The translations under genes were made by a program, and so were the position numbers. Below the pieces are notes generated by a model. The model had not been told where the DNA came from. It did no database searches and saw nothing but the letters and a program-made list of their open reading frames with translations. This document shows positions 18,812 to 29,475 of a DNA stretch of 37,500 nt, one piece after another (within the stretch, counting starts at the first letter, position 1; every line of letters begins with the position of its first letter). The stretch is from Prorocentrum cordatum (Eukaryota > Sar > Dinophyceae > Prorocentrales > Prorocentraceae), in NCBI GenBank assembly GCA_963575745.1, contig CAUYUJ010017662.1:156372-193871 (forward strand), in the 5' to 3' direction.

Positions 18812-18850
18812 ATAGATGTGTGTATGTATGTATGTATATATATATATGTT
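18812..18850. repeat. (TATG)n/(TA)n microsatellite
   Basis: Short TGTATGTATG..TATATATATATG tract. Confidence 0.9.
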
Positions 18851-18869
18851 TCCTGAAGCTCAACATTTT

Positions 18870-19325
18870 GAACACCCATGAGAACCGACCGACGAACACG
18901 AACAGCGATATTGATCGCCAACCAAAATTTACCCAGCGAGCGAAACGATGAGTGGAACGCCGACATTCTCTCGGGCACCTCCACCCCAATCGACCCCTGT
19001 GGCATGCATTTGCTCTCCCACGACTGCCTCGGCAAACGAGTCTGACGATCGCATGTTGCTTCTCGCGATTCTGCACCCACCCTCCCTTAGCCAAGATCTC
19101 ATCCAATATAATGTTGGAATGCCTACTCGCCGACCTCAAAATTTCGGGCGCCACATCGGTCCGAGTAGATACAAGTCCTCCACCGCTGTGCAGCTTGGTG
19201 AGATCATCTGCAAATATCGTAAGGCACAATTCTACCCCATCCAAGCCAGAAATCAGACAGCCACTCGACTCTTAACCACACGTCCGAATGAAGTATCGCT
19301 AGAAGTTCCGCACTCCACTCATTGA
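18870..19325 (-). pseudogene. LINE reverse transcriptase fragment (LINE-C)
   Basis: The minus frame reads SGCLISGLDGVELCLTIFADDLTKLH, with an FADD box in a context typical of RT motif C, preceded by a motif-B-like GCLISGL and followed by NIILDEILAKGGWVQNREKQ (motif D region: long helix then W.QN..KQ). Only about 150 codons remain. Stops lie upstream and the sequence downstream runs into a TATG microsatellite. This is a different LINE lineage from LINE-A and LINE-B, judging by the catalytic box. Confidence 0.65.
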
Positions 19326-19540
19326 CAAGACGTTAAGTTCCACGAAAACCTTCCGTGGCATAGGGGTCGACCGTGAGAGCGTCACACTTGGGACAAACAG
19401 CTAAGAGTCGATCGCGGATAGGTAGTACAGTAGTAGCTGAGAGAGCCCGGCCGAATCCGAAACGTTGGTCTTCGGGCTCCAGGAATTGGAGATGTATTTT
19501 GTCCAGGACGTCGGCGCAAAGCATTGTTGCGGTTTGTGTT

Positions 19541-19601
19541 GTAGTAGTGGTGGTAGTGCTAGTACTAGTACTAGTACTAGTACTAGTACTAGTACTAGTA
19601 C

Positions 19602-19658
<57 letters not shown>

Positions 19659-19672
19659 GAGTAGTATTTGTT

Positions 19673-19732
<60 letters not shown>

Positions 19733-19756
19733 ATAGTAATAGTAATGGTAGTAGTG

Positions 19757-19790
<34 letters not shown>

Positions 19791-19895
19791 GCGTAGAAGT
19801 AGTACTAGTAGTAGTAGTAGTAGTCGTCGTCGTCGTCGTCGTCGCACTAGTGGTAGAAGTAGAAGAAGAACTAATAGTAGTAGTACTAGTAGTAC

Positions 19896-19943
<48 letters not shown>

Positions 19944-19977
19944 CAGTAGTATGGTAATAATTGTAGTAGTAGTATAA

Positions 19978-20043
<66 letters not shown>

Positions 20044-20066
20044 TAGTAGTAGTAGCAGTAGTAGTG

Positions 20067-20138
<72 letters not shown>

Positions 20139-20210
20139 CGTAGTAGTTAGTTGTAGTAATCGTAGTAGTTGTAGTAGCCGTAGTAGTCGTAGTAGTAGTA
20201 GTAGTAGCAA

Positions 20211-20259
<49 letters not shown>

Positions 20260-20445
20260 GGTAGTAGTAGTAGTAGTAATAATAGTCGCAGTAGTAGGAG
20301 TAGCAGGCCTAGTAGTAATAGTTATAGTCGTAGGAGTAGTAGCAGTACTACTGGTTGTAGTAGTAGTAGTGGTGGTAGAAGTAGAATTAGAATTCGAAGT
20401 AGAAGTAGAAGTAGTTGTAGTAGTAGTAGTAGTAGTAGCAGTAGC

Positions 20446-20484
<39 letters not shown>

Positions 20485-20509
20485 CGTCAAAGTAGTAGTC
20501 GTAGTAGTG

Positions 20510-20565
<56 letters not shown>

Positions 20566-20632
20566 CAAGCAGCAGTAGTAGTAGCAGTAACAAAAATAGT
20601 AGTATATGAAGAAGAAGTACAAGTACAATCGG
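19541..20632. repeat. Giant (TAG)n trinucleotide array
   Basis: About 1.1 kb of TAG/AGT triplets with interruptions (CGT at 19825-19845, TAATAG, GGT). A hexamer sub-block (AGTACT)n at about 19558-19606 is self-complementary. Frames encoding poly-Val, poly-Ser, poly-Thr or poly-Leu are repeat artefacts. Confidence 0.95.
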
Positions 20633-20660
20633 TTTGAGAGAGCAGAAGCCTAAGCTTAAG

Positions 20661-21132
20661 TCACCGCTGCAGCAACCCACGACGTTCTGCAGCGTGCTCA
20701 CGATACGATGCCGAACATCGCGCCGGGGTGCCACTGAAGCGATTAGATGCGGCGACCCTCAGAACCTGATGTAAAATCTGGAAGTACATGTCTGGCACGC
20801 CCTTCTTCAGAGCCTGTGTGAGCTCAGCCTCTGTAGCCGCCAACGCAGCCGTGGCACCTTCCAAGAAACTCTGTCGACCTTCGCAGCATTTCATAGCGTC
20901 GAAGCTCCAGAAGATGCGCTCGGAAACCAACTTAGGTGGCGCGATGTACTTCCATCGAAAATTGCAATGCAGCGTCTACTGGATCCCGAAGCCCAAGAAG
21001 AACTAACCCAAACTCTTCCATCAACTCTTGAATTTGTCTCCCAGCTCTCCTAGGAATGTATTCCTTAGTGCTAAGCAGCTCGGAGACCGTGGTCATGTCC
21101 GCGTACGCCCACTTACCCTCCCTCAGAAACAT
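20661..21132 (-). other. Unrecognised protein-like fragments
   Basis: Two neighbouring minus frames: 21132-20932 (YADMTTVSELLSTKEYIPRR, IQELMEEFGLVLLGLRDPVD) and 20930-20661 (SFLEGATAALAATEAELTQA, VPDMYFQILHQVLRVAASNR). Amphipathic helices and a one-step frame change between them suggest a decayed coding region, perhaps an upstream piece of a LINE. No family recognised. 21133-21525 holds nothing clear. Confidence 0.3.
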
Positions 21133-21525
21133 TCCACACCATCATTCAAACCAAGCCTGAAAATAGGTAGCTCTCTTTTGTCCAGAAAAAGATCGAAACA
21201 AGTAAAGCGAAACCAAATCACTAGCTTGTCAACCGTCGCCTCGGCGTTCGGCCTGCCACCCCTCGAGGACGAGGTGGGAAATAGAAGCCAACGACCGCCA
21301 AGTCGAATCCTGACCTCTTGACTCGGATGCCCAGATCCCGCCCACCAAGGCCAGCAGGAGGAAGCAAATGACAAAAGATATGTGCCCCTCGAGGCCACAA
21401 CTCCTCAAGGTCGCTGAAATCCCAGATGATTTGTTAGTGTAGGGCCCCCTTCCATAATCAGGCTCCAGAACAAAAACTCCGTGAAGCCAACGCTTCTCGA
21501 AGGGAGTATCAGGTAGAGCTCGCTC

Positions 21526-22413
21526 CTACGTGCCCACGGAAACTCGCATGTGGAAAGACTTAGCCGTGTGCAATATTACCTCCTCTTGACGACCCTGAGA
21601 ACTGAAACTCTGCGGATTGCAATGCACGAATCGAATATACGACATGAGGATGCCCGCGCAGGTCAATGAGCGAACGTCCCCCTGCGGACGCCTTGTCTCC
21701 ATGCCAGCGCCGGCCCCGCCAACGACGCAGGCGGGCCGTCTCCGAGCGGCGCGAGCGGCGAGAGCCGCCTGGCGCTGGCAGTCGCAGTTCAATTCGGCAA
21801 CGTCCACGACTTTGATGATGTGCCAGAGGCAATGCATCACCGCGACCCTCGCGAGGCTGTGGCTCCCGGAGTTCTCCCCTGCCTGCTGGTGGTTCGCGCC
21901 AAGGCCCGATCTCACCAGAACCTCTGCGTGCAAGAAACATCGAGGCAACGCCAAAAGATGAAGAAGTCCCCAGCACTGGAGGTAATGCTCGATGGAATCG
22001 GAGCCCGTCTCGCAACCAAAGAGAGCAGGATGCTGGATCGGCACAACGTGCAATCTTAATGAAATCGTCCATTCTCCTCCGTATGTCTTCAGAATTTGCC
22101 AGCGTGAAGGTGGAAGCGCTCAGAGGATATTCCTGGTCGCGCGCCAACGGCGACGAAAGTACAAAGAAGACACATACCAGGCGCCTGGTCGCTTCCGGAT
22201 CGCGCCATCGAACTCGTCCTGGAAGAAATGGCTGCCTAACGCACTCTGATATGCCTTCTGGGGGCTGGGCTCCGTCCTGCCGCGCGGCATTTCTAAATTT
22301 CGCAGTTTCTGTGTTGCATCTTCCACGAGTGCACGTTGAAAGAACGGCGAAGGAATGGCTGGCAAGAACAGCAATAATTGGTCTCTCAATGTGGCTCGCA
22401 TGTTGGCACCCAC
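21526..22413 (-). pseudogene. LINE C-terminal relic (LINE-D)
   Basis: The frame from 22053 begins HVVPIQHPALFGCETGSDSI and continues EHYLQCWGLLHLLALPRC. The pattern FGC....DSIEHY..C is the Cys/His block that ends dinoflagellate LINE proteins. The frames at 22413-22120 (ALGSHFFQDEFDGAIRKRPG) would be the preceding part. A following KVVDVAELNCDCQRQAALAA is Ala/Arg-rich. Several frames are needed to read through, so it is dead. No RT core is left. Confidence 0.5.
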
Positions 22414-22689
22414 CTCATCCCGATCGTTCCCTGTTTGGCCTTTCCGCGGAGGCCTTGCTCAATGGACCCGCCAAACCAGAAGCTTATAGTTATAACAGAA
22501 TCCGCCGGCCCAACGGACCAGAGGCGGTCAAAAATCTCTGGTAAGAACTTAAAAACATTTCTACTTCGCGCCCGCTTGGCAGCCCCTGGTGGTCCGAAGA
22601 CAAGAAAGTACCCCGGCAAGGTCCCGGCAAGGTCGGATCAGAGTTGCCGGCACTCCTAAGCGCGGCCTCGGGGCCCTCCCGAGCGCCCC

Positions 22690-23335
22690 AATGAGGCGCT
22701 AAAAGGGTGGCGTGCCCCACGGCCTCAGGCCAAGAGCGTTCCAAGATGGTCCACGTTGGTCCCAAGACGGCCAAAGAAACGCCCAAGGGTTCCACCAGGA
22801 CTTCGAGAGGCCCCGCAAACGCAAAGAGCATGGATTTGACATGTTTTTGTCGATTGATTTGGGCGCATTTTCAAGCTGCCGAACGCCCTGGACGGCCCAA
22901 GAGGTCCCAAGATCGCTGCAAAACTATAGAAAAAGCCTCCAAGAGGGCCCCCACATGGCCCAAGATGGCCCTAAGACGGCCCAAGAGACCTCCAAGACGG
23001 CACCAGGATGGCCCCAAGAGTGGGCCCACAAGGGGGAACCCGAATAGACATTTCGAACTCTCTGCCGCAAGAGGCGCCCAGGAAGCCTCCAGAGGCCCCC
23101 AAGAGCCCCCCGAGAGGCCCCTAAGAAGGCTCAACAGAGGCTCCCAGTTCCCCCAACAGGCCCCCAGGAAGCCCCCAAGAAGCCCCCAAGAGGCTCTCCA
23201 GAGATCTCAAAACTGCTCCCCAGAGGCTCCCGAAAGCCATCCGAAGAGACCCCAAGAAGCGTTCACGAGGACTCTGACCCACAACCCAGGTACGTCTCGA
23301 AACTCTGCTGGAGCTCGCTTGAGCCATCTTGGCGC
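22690..23335. repeat. CCAAGAGGCCC-type degenerate repeat
   Basis: Dozens of CCAAGA(T/C/G)GGC, CCCAAGAGGCC and CCCCCAAGAAG units with variable spacing. A 409-codon frame across it (KTAKETPKGSTRTS..) is judged a repeat artefact. A related CAAGATGGC cluster occurs at 37400-37454. Confidence 0.75.
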
Positions 23336-23499
23336 CCTCTGGGGCAGTCTATCGGCTTTCTTAGACAGGGTGCGAGCCACATCTCGAAAGATCTCCACGA
23401 GAACAATACTGCCTGCCCTACCATTCCCCATGGGTACGAGCACACCACCATGCAGCCACCGTGGTGCGAAATGGGCCGGCGGAGTGAGCGAAGCGATTA

Positions 23500-23500
23500 C

Positions 23501-23552
<52 letters not shown>
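23500..23552. repeat. (TA)n microsatellite
   Basis: About 26 TA dinucleotides, followed by an A-rich run. The interval 23560-23990 has no gene I can support; it includes GGCGG and GACGA triplet runs. Confidence 0.95.
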
Positions 23553-23553
<1 letters not shown>

Positions 23554-25009
23554 CAAAAAAAAAGTGCCGCGTTGGAATCGCGGTCGCAGGTGTTCCTGCG
23601 CTGCGTGAGCGACGGAACGGCTGGGAGCGCATGCAAGCCCCCGTGCGGGAAGGTGAAGGGATCCCAGGAGACAGCCCTCGTGAGCCCTGCACGTTGCTGG
23701 AGGACGAAGAAGACCACGATGCCCGTCGCGGGGGGCTTGCGGAACCCATGGGCGGACGCTGGGAGGCCACACGGGAAATCCCTATGGGGCCCGATGTGGA
23801 ACGAAGGCGGCGGCGGCGAATCGGTGACCACCAAAAGAACGACGACGTCGATGACAATGATTGCGATGGCGGCGGCAAGGACGAGGCCGAAGAACAGTTG
23901 ACCAGCCATAAACGGCACCCCCGACGCAAATCATGACAGGCCAGGAACTCATGATACCCAACGTCAATGGAGGTATAGAGGGGGGAAGGCGGAAAAAAAA
24001 CACATCCTGGCGAAAGACCCAACCATATGCAGTTGTGGGTACCGCAATTGTGAATATCTTCTTCGGTGAAGCTCCCTATGGGGCCACAAAGCGCTGCACA
24101 TGCGGGCGGTAGTAGCACTGGGGCCGTCGGTGGAGCTCCCTACGGGGCCACGAAACGCTGTACTGGATGGGGGGGACGCATGCGGGCGGTAGCACCGGGG
24201 CCTTCGGTTAAGCTCCCTATGGGGCCACGAAGCGCTGTACTGGGTGGGGGGAACGCATGCGGGCGGTAGAACTGGGGCCGTCGGTGGAGCTCCCTATGGC
24301 GCCACAAAACGCTATACTGGGTTTGGGGGACGGATGCGGGTGGTAGCACTGGGGCCGTCGGTGGAGCTCCCTATGGCGCCACAAAACGCTGTACAGGGTG
24401 GGTGAAAATGCCAAATTGGGTGTGTGAGACGCATGCGGGCGGTTCCACTGGAAGCTTCCGTGGAGCTCCCTATGGGGCCACGAAACACTGTACTGGGCGG
24501 ATGAAAATACCAAACTGGGTGTGTGGGACGCATGCGGGCGGTCCCACTGGGGGCTTAATTAGGTGGAGTTTCCCATCGGGCCACGAAGCGATGTACTGGG
24601 TGGGTGAACATGCCAAATTGGGTGTGTGTGGGACGCATGGAGCGGTCCCACTGGGGGCTTCGGTGCAGCTCCCTACTGGGTGGGTGAAAATACCAAACTA
24701 GGTGTGTGACACGCATGCGGGCGGTCCCACTGGGGGCTTCCGTGGAGCTCCCTATGGGGCCACGAAACGCTGTACTGGGCGGGTGCAAATACCAAAGTGT
24801 GTGGGACGCATGCGGGCGGTCCCTCTGGGCTTCGGTGGAGCCCTTTTATGGGGCCACGACACGCTGTACCGGGTGGGTCAAAATGCCAAATTGGGTGTGT
24901 GGGACGCAAGCGGGCGGTCCCACTGGGGGCTTCGGTGGAGCTCCCTATGGGGCCACGAAGCGCTGTGCTGGGCGGGTGAAACGCATGGAAGAAGGACGTG
25001 GGAGGGGAG

Positions 25010-25072
25010 GAGGGGGAGGAGGAGGAGGAGGAGGAGGAGGAGGAGGAGGAGGAGGAGGAGGAGAAGAGGAGA
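25010..25072. repeat. (GGA)n tract inside satellite module 1
   Basis: GGA triplets preceding the module terminal block. A comparable GGA tract precedes the terminal block in module 2 (26664-26720) and at 25287-25322. Confidence 0.9.
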
Positions 25073-25122
25073 GGAACGCGGGGACCGTCTCTTCAAAACG
25101 AGGACCCAACACCACAGGATGG
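25064..25122. repeat. Satellite terminal block, copy 1 of 3
   Basis: Block containing GAACGCGGGGACCGTCTC and GACCCAACACCACAGGATGG. Other copies: 25321-25378 and 26711-26771. Each ends a GGA tract. Confidence 0.85.
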
Positions 25123-25320
25123 GGCCACGAAACAATGTACTGGGTGGGTGAAACGCAAGGAGGAGGGAGGAGGGGGCCACGAAACGCGGTAGTGGGTGTG
25201 AGGGACGCATGTGGGCGGTCCCACTGCAGGCTTCGGTGGAGCTCCCTATGGGGCCACGAAGCGTGAACTGGATGGGTGAAACGCAAGGAGGAGGGAGGAG
25301 GGGGAGGAGGGCGAGGAGGA

Positions 25321-25378
25321 GAAGAGGAGAACGCGGGGTACCGTGTCTTCAAACGAAGACCCAACACCACAGGATGGT
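25321..25378. repeat. Satellite terminal block, copy 2 of 3
   Basis: Same block with minor changes (GGGGTACCGTGTC). The following 25380-25945 carries no gene I recognise, only an A/G-rich start and mixed sequence. Confidence 0.85.
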
Positions 25379-25959
25379 TGATAATAAATAAAGAAGACGA
25401 GAGGAAAACTACGACGACGAAGACAAAGAAGCGTAGAGAGGAGGACGAACATAATAACAACAAGTCGCGTAGACGGGCAACGAAGACAAGGACGCGGAAC
25501 GCAACAGACACCAACAATCTGCAGCGGCCAGCGCTGGGCAAGCCAGCCTCGATTTCCGAACCGCTGCAGGGCGTGGCCCGTGCACCCATGCCGAACGAGC
25601 CCTCCGCAGGCCTCTCTGGGCCAAAACACGCGAACCATGCAAGCGCCGCGTGCAACATCCAGTCGGTCAGCGAGCTTGCAGGCCGTGTCTGGTGCTTATC
25701 GCTGGCCCGACTCGTTGGGCCTCAGTGGCGCCAGGCGCCTTGCCCTTCTCCAGCTCGGGCAAGCGCGCGCCAGGTCCACGCGAGATGAAAGTCAGAACGG
25801 CGATGCTTCCGTCCTGGCATTTCTCACTGCACCGACCTTGCAGACGTGCTGCAGCAGATGTTTGCGTTTATTTCTGTCGATGCAAGGCCCCGAAACGGCG
25901 AGCGAAAAACGAGGCGAGGTTCGCGTGGAATTGTTTTAAGTCTTCGCTCCTGGCCAAAA

Positions 25960-26660
25960 TTAGCCTGGCAAAAGACCCAACCATATGCAGTTGTGAATAC
26001 CGCAATGGTGCTGGGTGGTGGCGGACGTATGCGGGCGGTGCCACTGGGACCTTCGGTGGAGCGGGCCACGAAACGCTGCACTGGGTAGGCGAAACGCAGT
26101 GAGCAAGGGCTGTGCTGGGTGGTGGCGGACGCATGCGGGCGGTGCCACTGGGACCCTCGGTGGAGCTCCCTATGAGCCCACGAAACTCTGTACTGGGTGG
26201 GCGAAACGCAGGGAGCAAGGGCTGTGCTGGGTGGTGGTTGCGGACGCACACGGGAAGGGTCACTGGGACCTTCGGTGGAGCCCCATATGGGGCCACGAAA
26301 CGTTGTACTGGGTGGGTGAAACGCATGGAGCAAGGGCTGTGCTGGGTGGTGGCGGACGCATGCGGGCGGTGCCACTGGGACCCTCGGTGGAGCTCCTTAC
26401 GGGGCCACGAAACGCTGTACTGGGTGGGTGAAACGCAGGGAGCAAGGGCTGTGCTGGGTGGTGGCGGACGCATGCGGGCGGTGCCACTGGGACCTTCGGT
26501 GGAGCCCCATATGGGGCCACGAAACGCTGTACTGGGTGGGTGAAACGCAGGGAGCAAGGGCTGTGCTGGGTGGTGGCGGACGCATGCGGGCGGTGCCACT
26601 GGGACCCTCGGTGGAGCTCCCTATGGGGCCAAGAAGCGCTGTGCTGGGTGAGCGAAACGC
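25960..26660. repeat. Composite satellite array, module 2 (112-bp period)
   Basis: Begins with the same leader as module 1 (25964-26007). Cores near 26058, 26159, 26274, 26386, 26499 and 26610 give spacings of 101, 115, 112, 113 and 111 bp. Spacer is GGGAGCAAGGGCTGTGCTGG plus a GGTGGTGGCGGACG element, different from module 1, while the core is shared. Ends in GGA tract and terminal block copy 3. Confidence 0.9.
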
Positions 26661-26710
26661 ATGGAAGAAGGAGGAGGGAGGGGAGGGAGGGGAGGAAGGG
26701 GAGGAGGAGG

Positions 26711-26771
26711 AGAAGAGGAGAGGAACGCGGGGACCGTCTCTTCAAAACGAGGACCCAACACCACAGGATGG
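26711..26771. repeat. Satellite terminal block, copy 3 of 3
   Basis: Nearly identical to copy 1, preceded by the same GAAACGCATGGAAGAAGGA junction and a GGA tract. The interval 26780-27400 has no gene I recognise. Confidence 0.85.
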
Positions 26772-27412
26772 TTGGGAAAAATCAGCAAAAGTATTTGTTC
26801 CTGGCCCCAAAAAATCCGCAAGAAATTCACCTCGAAATCTGGAACGAAATTATCCAGGACCCTCCGGGCCCATCCTACCGTTTTCCGGACGAAATCCGCT
26901 CTGCGATGTTGGCGCCATGATATTTCGCACGCACGAGTTACTGTATGGTGGTGAAGAAGAATCCTGGGCGTCGTGGCGCCCGAATGGGACGCAATCCTCC
27001 ACGTGGCCTTGTGTTGCCCACGCAACCGGGTTCTCATGCATGGGGACTCGCACGGTCTGGCGTTAGCCTCATCGTGCCCGTCAGCGCCCGTGGCGAATTG
27101 CCGGTAGGCTTACAGAACAACCATAAGCACAAGCTGTTCAAGGAGTGGAGGGAGGCACCAATGAAGAGCTGGGGGAAATGCGAATGCGCGTCCACATCGC
27201 ACTCTGCCCAGGTTCCGTGGATCGGTGCCAGAGCTGGTTTACACCAGCTCCGCTTCCAACTGGAATTGCTAGGTTGGCAGTAGTGGTAGACATGGTGGCA
27301 GTGGTAGCATGCGAGATAGTAAAGGGAAGTGGATTTTTCCATGACCTTCATACATGGCATAACGCGTGCATGCTGGAGCCACAATGACGGCGGGCGCGAC
27401 GCACGATCCTAT

Positions 27413-27710
27413 TCGAGTCCGGGAGAGGAGGGAGAGGGACAGGAGAGAAAGGAAGAAGCGGAGAGGGAGAAGAAGGATAGCCGCAAAAGCACCCTGGCAC
27501 TCGGGAGCTCGGAACCGGGCGAGGAGGAGGAGGAGGAAGGAGACAGGAGAAGGAGGAGGAGGAAGAAGAAGTAAACGACAAGGTTGAGGGAAAAAAGTAG
27601 GCTGAAGGAGGAGCTGGACGGAGAGCTGCGGAGGAGGTAGGGAGAAGACGAGGAGGAAGGAGGAAGAGAAACACTGGAGTAGGAGAAGGAGGAGGAGGAC
27701 GCCTCGGATG
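27413..27710. repeat. Polypurine (GGA/GAA)n tract
   Basis: About 300 bp of GGA, GAA and GAGA units on the plus strand, directly 3' of LINE-B on the minus strand (where it reads as TCC). No poly-A tail is seen at the LINE-B end, so this could be its 3' simple-repeat tail or unrelated. Confidence 0.85.
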
Positions 27711-27765
27711 ACCTGTCATGCAACCAACAACGGGAGCATGGGCCAATCATATGGGCCCAGCTCGT

Positions 27766-29112
27766 TTACCGTGGATTCCCAGGGGAAAAAGTGACGGGAA
27801 ACAGAGCGGGCCCAGGAAACTCATCAAAACAGTTTGAGCTGCTGGCCATTCTTGGGGTTCTTACCCGCCTTGATGGCCTTAATAGCATGCCTCTGCTTAT
27901 ACAGTGTGGGGGGGGGTGAGAAGGGCCCAGACAGCAGCCTCCAAGCTTCGAATGCCCCGCACGCCCAGCATTAAGCTGGTACGACCCACACAACGTGCAT
28001 ACCATAGCGCCAAGATTCGAGAGAATTCGGTGACCATCTAACTCTACAATATCCTCTGAAACAGGCAGCTGAGCCCCCGACGGACCAGGAACCACAGGGT
28101 CTTCGGGCGGGCTGAGCTCCTGCACCAAACCTAGCGCAACGTCGACCGCCTCGCTCCTGCACGGCCGTGCACGCTGCAATACGACATCGCTGCGGGCCTG
28201 GAGCTTCTGTTGCTCCGCGGGCTCACACTTAGCATAATTACGGGCCCCCGCCACGAGTTTCAACAAACTGGCTGGGGTCCGAGCCGTGGCCAAACAGATC
28301 TTGCACTGCCAGACCCCAGGGCTACGGACGACCACATCGCGCACACGCAATCCTACCTGCTGTACAGGAATCGGGGGGCCACCTAACTTGAGCCTCTCGG
28401 GTCTACAGCTGGTGGAGTCCCTGGTGATGAGCTTTGCTGCCGCCCAGGAGAAGAACTTTGCATTCAACTTCTCTTGACTCAGCCTGGCTTCGAACATTTT
28501 GACAGTCGATTTGTGCACTGCATGCATGTTGGCCCCCTCTCTAGCGAAAAAGTCCGCCCACATGTTTCCGATCAGAAATTCGAATGGGAGGGCGTCGAAG
28601 TGCACCTCCAGGCAACTCTCGATCGTAATGCGCGCGGGCGTCCAGCAAGCTCTGGGCCGACGCTTGTCGTCAGCAGCATGAAAGATGTGCCTCCAGATGT
28701 CCGCGTATGTCGAATTCGCATCTTCCTGGTCGTGGTGCCAGGAATTCACTTCAGCTGCCAGGCTCTGGAGATCTGTCACCAGTAGGTCCACAGCTGGTAA
28801 AAGCCTGAGTGCCATGAGGAAAGCCATTCGCTCCGATCTCCCGACCGTCTGGATCGGACCCTCAAGGGGCCCATAAGCAGCACGAATAGGCAGCCCGTTG
28901 TCCCCCATGACGACGAACGACCACCCACATCGACGAATCTCAGGCCACGCTGGGGCCAGCCCCGAACCATCTGAGAACACCATTGAGCTCCAGGACCTTC
29001 TGTCAGACTCCCAGTCACCCCAGCAGACGTACTGCAAGTTGGACTCCACATAAGGTGGGATGAGAGGGCTCACAGGTATGCCTACTGCCGTGGCAAAAGA
29101 GTCCCAGTCGGG
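27766..29112 (-). CDS. LINE-B RNase H and C-terminal Cys motifs
   Basis: Frame continues after TAG. RNase H signs (numbering from the GTG codon at 29073): FSDGSG with D35, GRSERMAFLMAL with E81, LLVTDLQSL with D101 and IGNMWADFFAREGA with D174, so the four acidic catalytic residues are present. RNase H removes RNA from the RNA/DNA hybrid. Further on: WQCKICLATARTP and MVCTLCGSYQLNAGRAGHSK with CxxC pairs, the second followed by H and C, zinc-finger-like. No methionine start is needed if it is part of one polyprotein. Confidence 0.8.
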   Translation of the reverse strand, partial: PDWDSFATAVGIPVSPLIPPYVESNLQYVCWGDWESDRRSWSSMVFSDGSGLAPAWPEIRRCGWSFVVMGDNGLPIRAAYGPLEGPIQTVGRSERMAFLMALRLLPAVDLLVTDLQSLAAEVNSWHHDQEDANSTYADIWRHIFHAADDKRRPRACWTPARITIESCLEVHFDALPFEFLIGNMWADFFAREGANMHAVHKSTVKMFEARLSQEKLNAKFFSWAAAKLITRDSTSCRPERLKLGGPPIPVQQVGLRVRDVVVRSPGVWQCKICLATARTPASLLKLVAGARNYAKCEPAEQQKLQARSDVVLQRARPCRSEAVDVALGLVQELSPPEDPVVPGPSGAQLPVSEDIVELDGHRILSNLGAMVCTLCGSYQLNAGRAGHSKLGGCCLGPSHPPPHCISRGMLLRPSRRVRTPRMASSSNCFDEFPGPALFPVTFSPGNPR

Positions 29113-29475
29113 CTATCCAAGGGCCTTTTGTCCGAGCTCCCTTAGCATATCAGATGTGTACTGCGTATCAGTATGCCAGTCGAGATCGGGCTCCTCAGGC
29201 GAGTCGTCATAAAAACTAGGACAGCAAAAGAACTCGTGTCCAATGGTCGATTGCTCCGCTGCGCAGTAGATGCAAGCAGGGGAGATCTGGTACCCTTTGG
29301 CAGCCAGTCTGGAACGTGACCAAATAGAGTCAGACCACAGTGCACGCAGCGCGCCTGCAAATCGTGGGTTCGTGACCACTGCCTTCTTAGCTCCAACGCA
29401 TCTTCTCATTGCTCTCATCCATATGACCTCATCCCCATAGCAAACCTCCTTGTGACGTGTAAGTATGCGCATGCC
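29113..29475 (-). CDS. LINE-B Cys/His segment between the two stops
   Basis: Same frame as the RT part, from after TAA to TAG. ATG at 29472 gives 119 residues. Contains ISPACIYCAAEQSTIGHEFF followed by CCPSF: C67, C70, H79 and C83, a CxxC...H...C arrangement like the Cys/His block of other LINE proteins. It probably belongs to the uninterrupted polyprotein. Upstream residues VVTNPRFAGALRALWSDSIW are protein-like. Confidence 0.7.
   Translation of the reverse strand, partial: GMRILTRHKEVCYGDEVIWMRAMRRCVGAKKAVVTNPRFAGALRALWSDSIWSRSRLAAKGYQISPACIYCAAEQSTIGHEFFCCPSFYDDSPEEPDLDWHTDTQYTSDMLRELGQKALG

Larger units (their letters stand above)
24006..25275. repeat. Composite satellite array, module 1
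   Basis: Starts with a leader (GACCCAACCATATGCAG, 24006-24050). A core containing GAGCTCCCTATGGGGCCAC and CGCATGCGGGCGGT then repeats. Core starts near 24129, 24206, 24283 and 24360 give an exact 77-bp period. Later cores near 24459, 24562, 24662, 24741, 24834 and 24934 are about 100 bp apart (two are shortened) because a CAAATTGGGTGTGTGGGAC spacer has been gained. After a GGA tract and a terminal block, a further core lies near 25235. No real gene; open frames alternate across units. Confidence 0.9.

Noticed and set aside
19333-20628. Poly-Thr/Leu/Val frames of up to 431 codons
   Set aside because: Products of the TAG array.
23319-23340. CTTGAGCCA..TTGGC, possible third SL relic on the minus strand
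   Set aside because: Only about 14 of 21 positions match and it lies in a repeat rich in similar words.
22707-23936. 409-codon plus-strand frame
   Set aside because: Encoded by the CCAAGAGGCCC repeat and a TA microsatellite; no protein-like domain.
24006-26660. CRISPR-like direct repeats
   Set aside because: Periods of 77-115 bp, the spacers are themselves repeated, and the context is eukaryotic; a satellite, not CRISPR.
27034-27384. Short minus-strand ORF near the satellite end
   Set aside because: No recognisable protein features and an overlapping plus frame is equally open.
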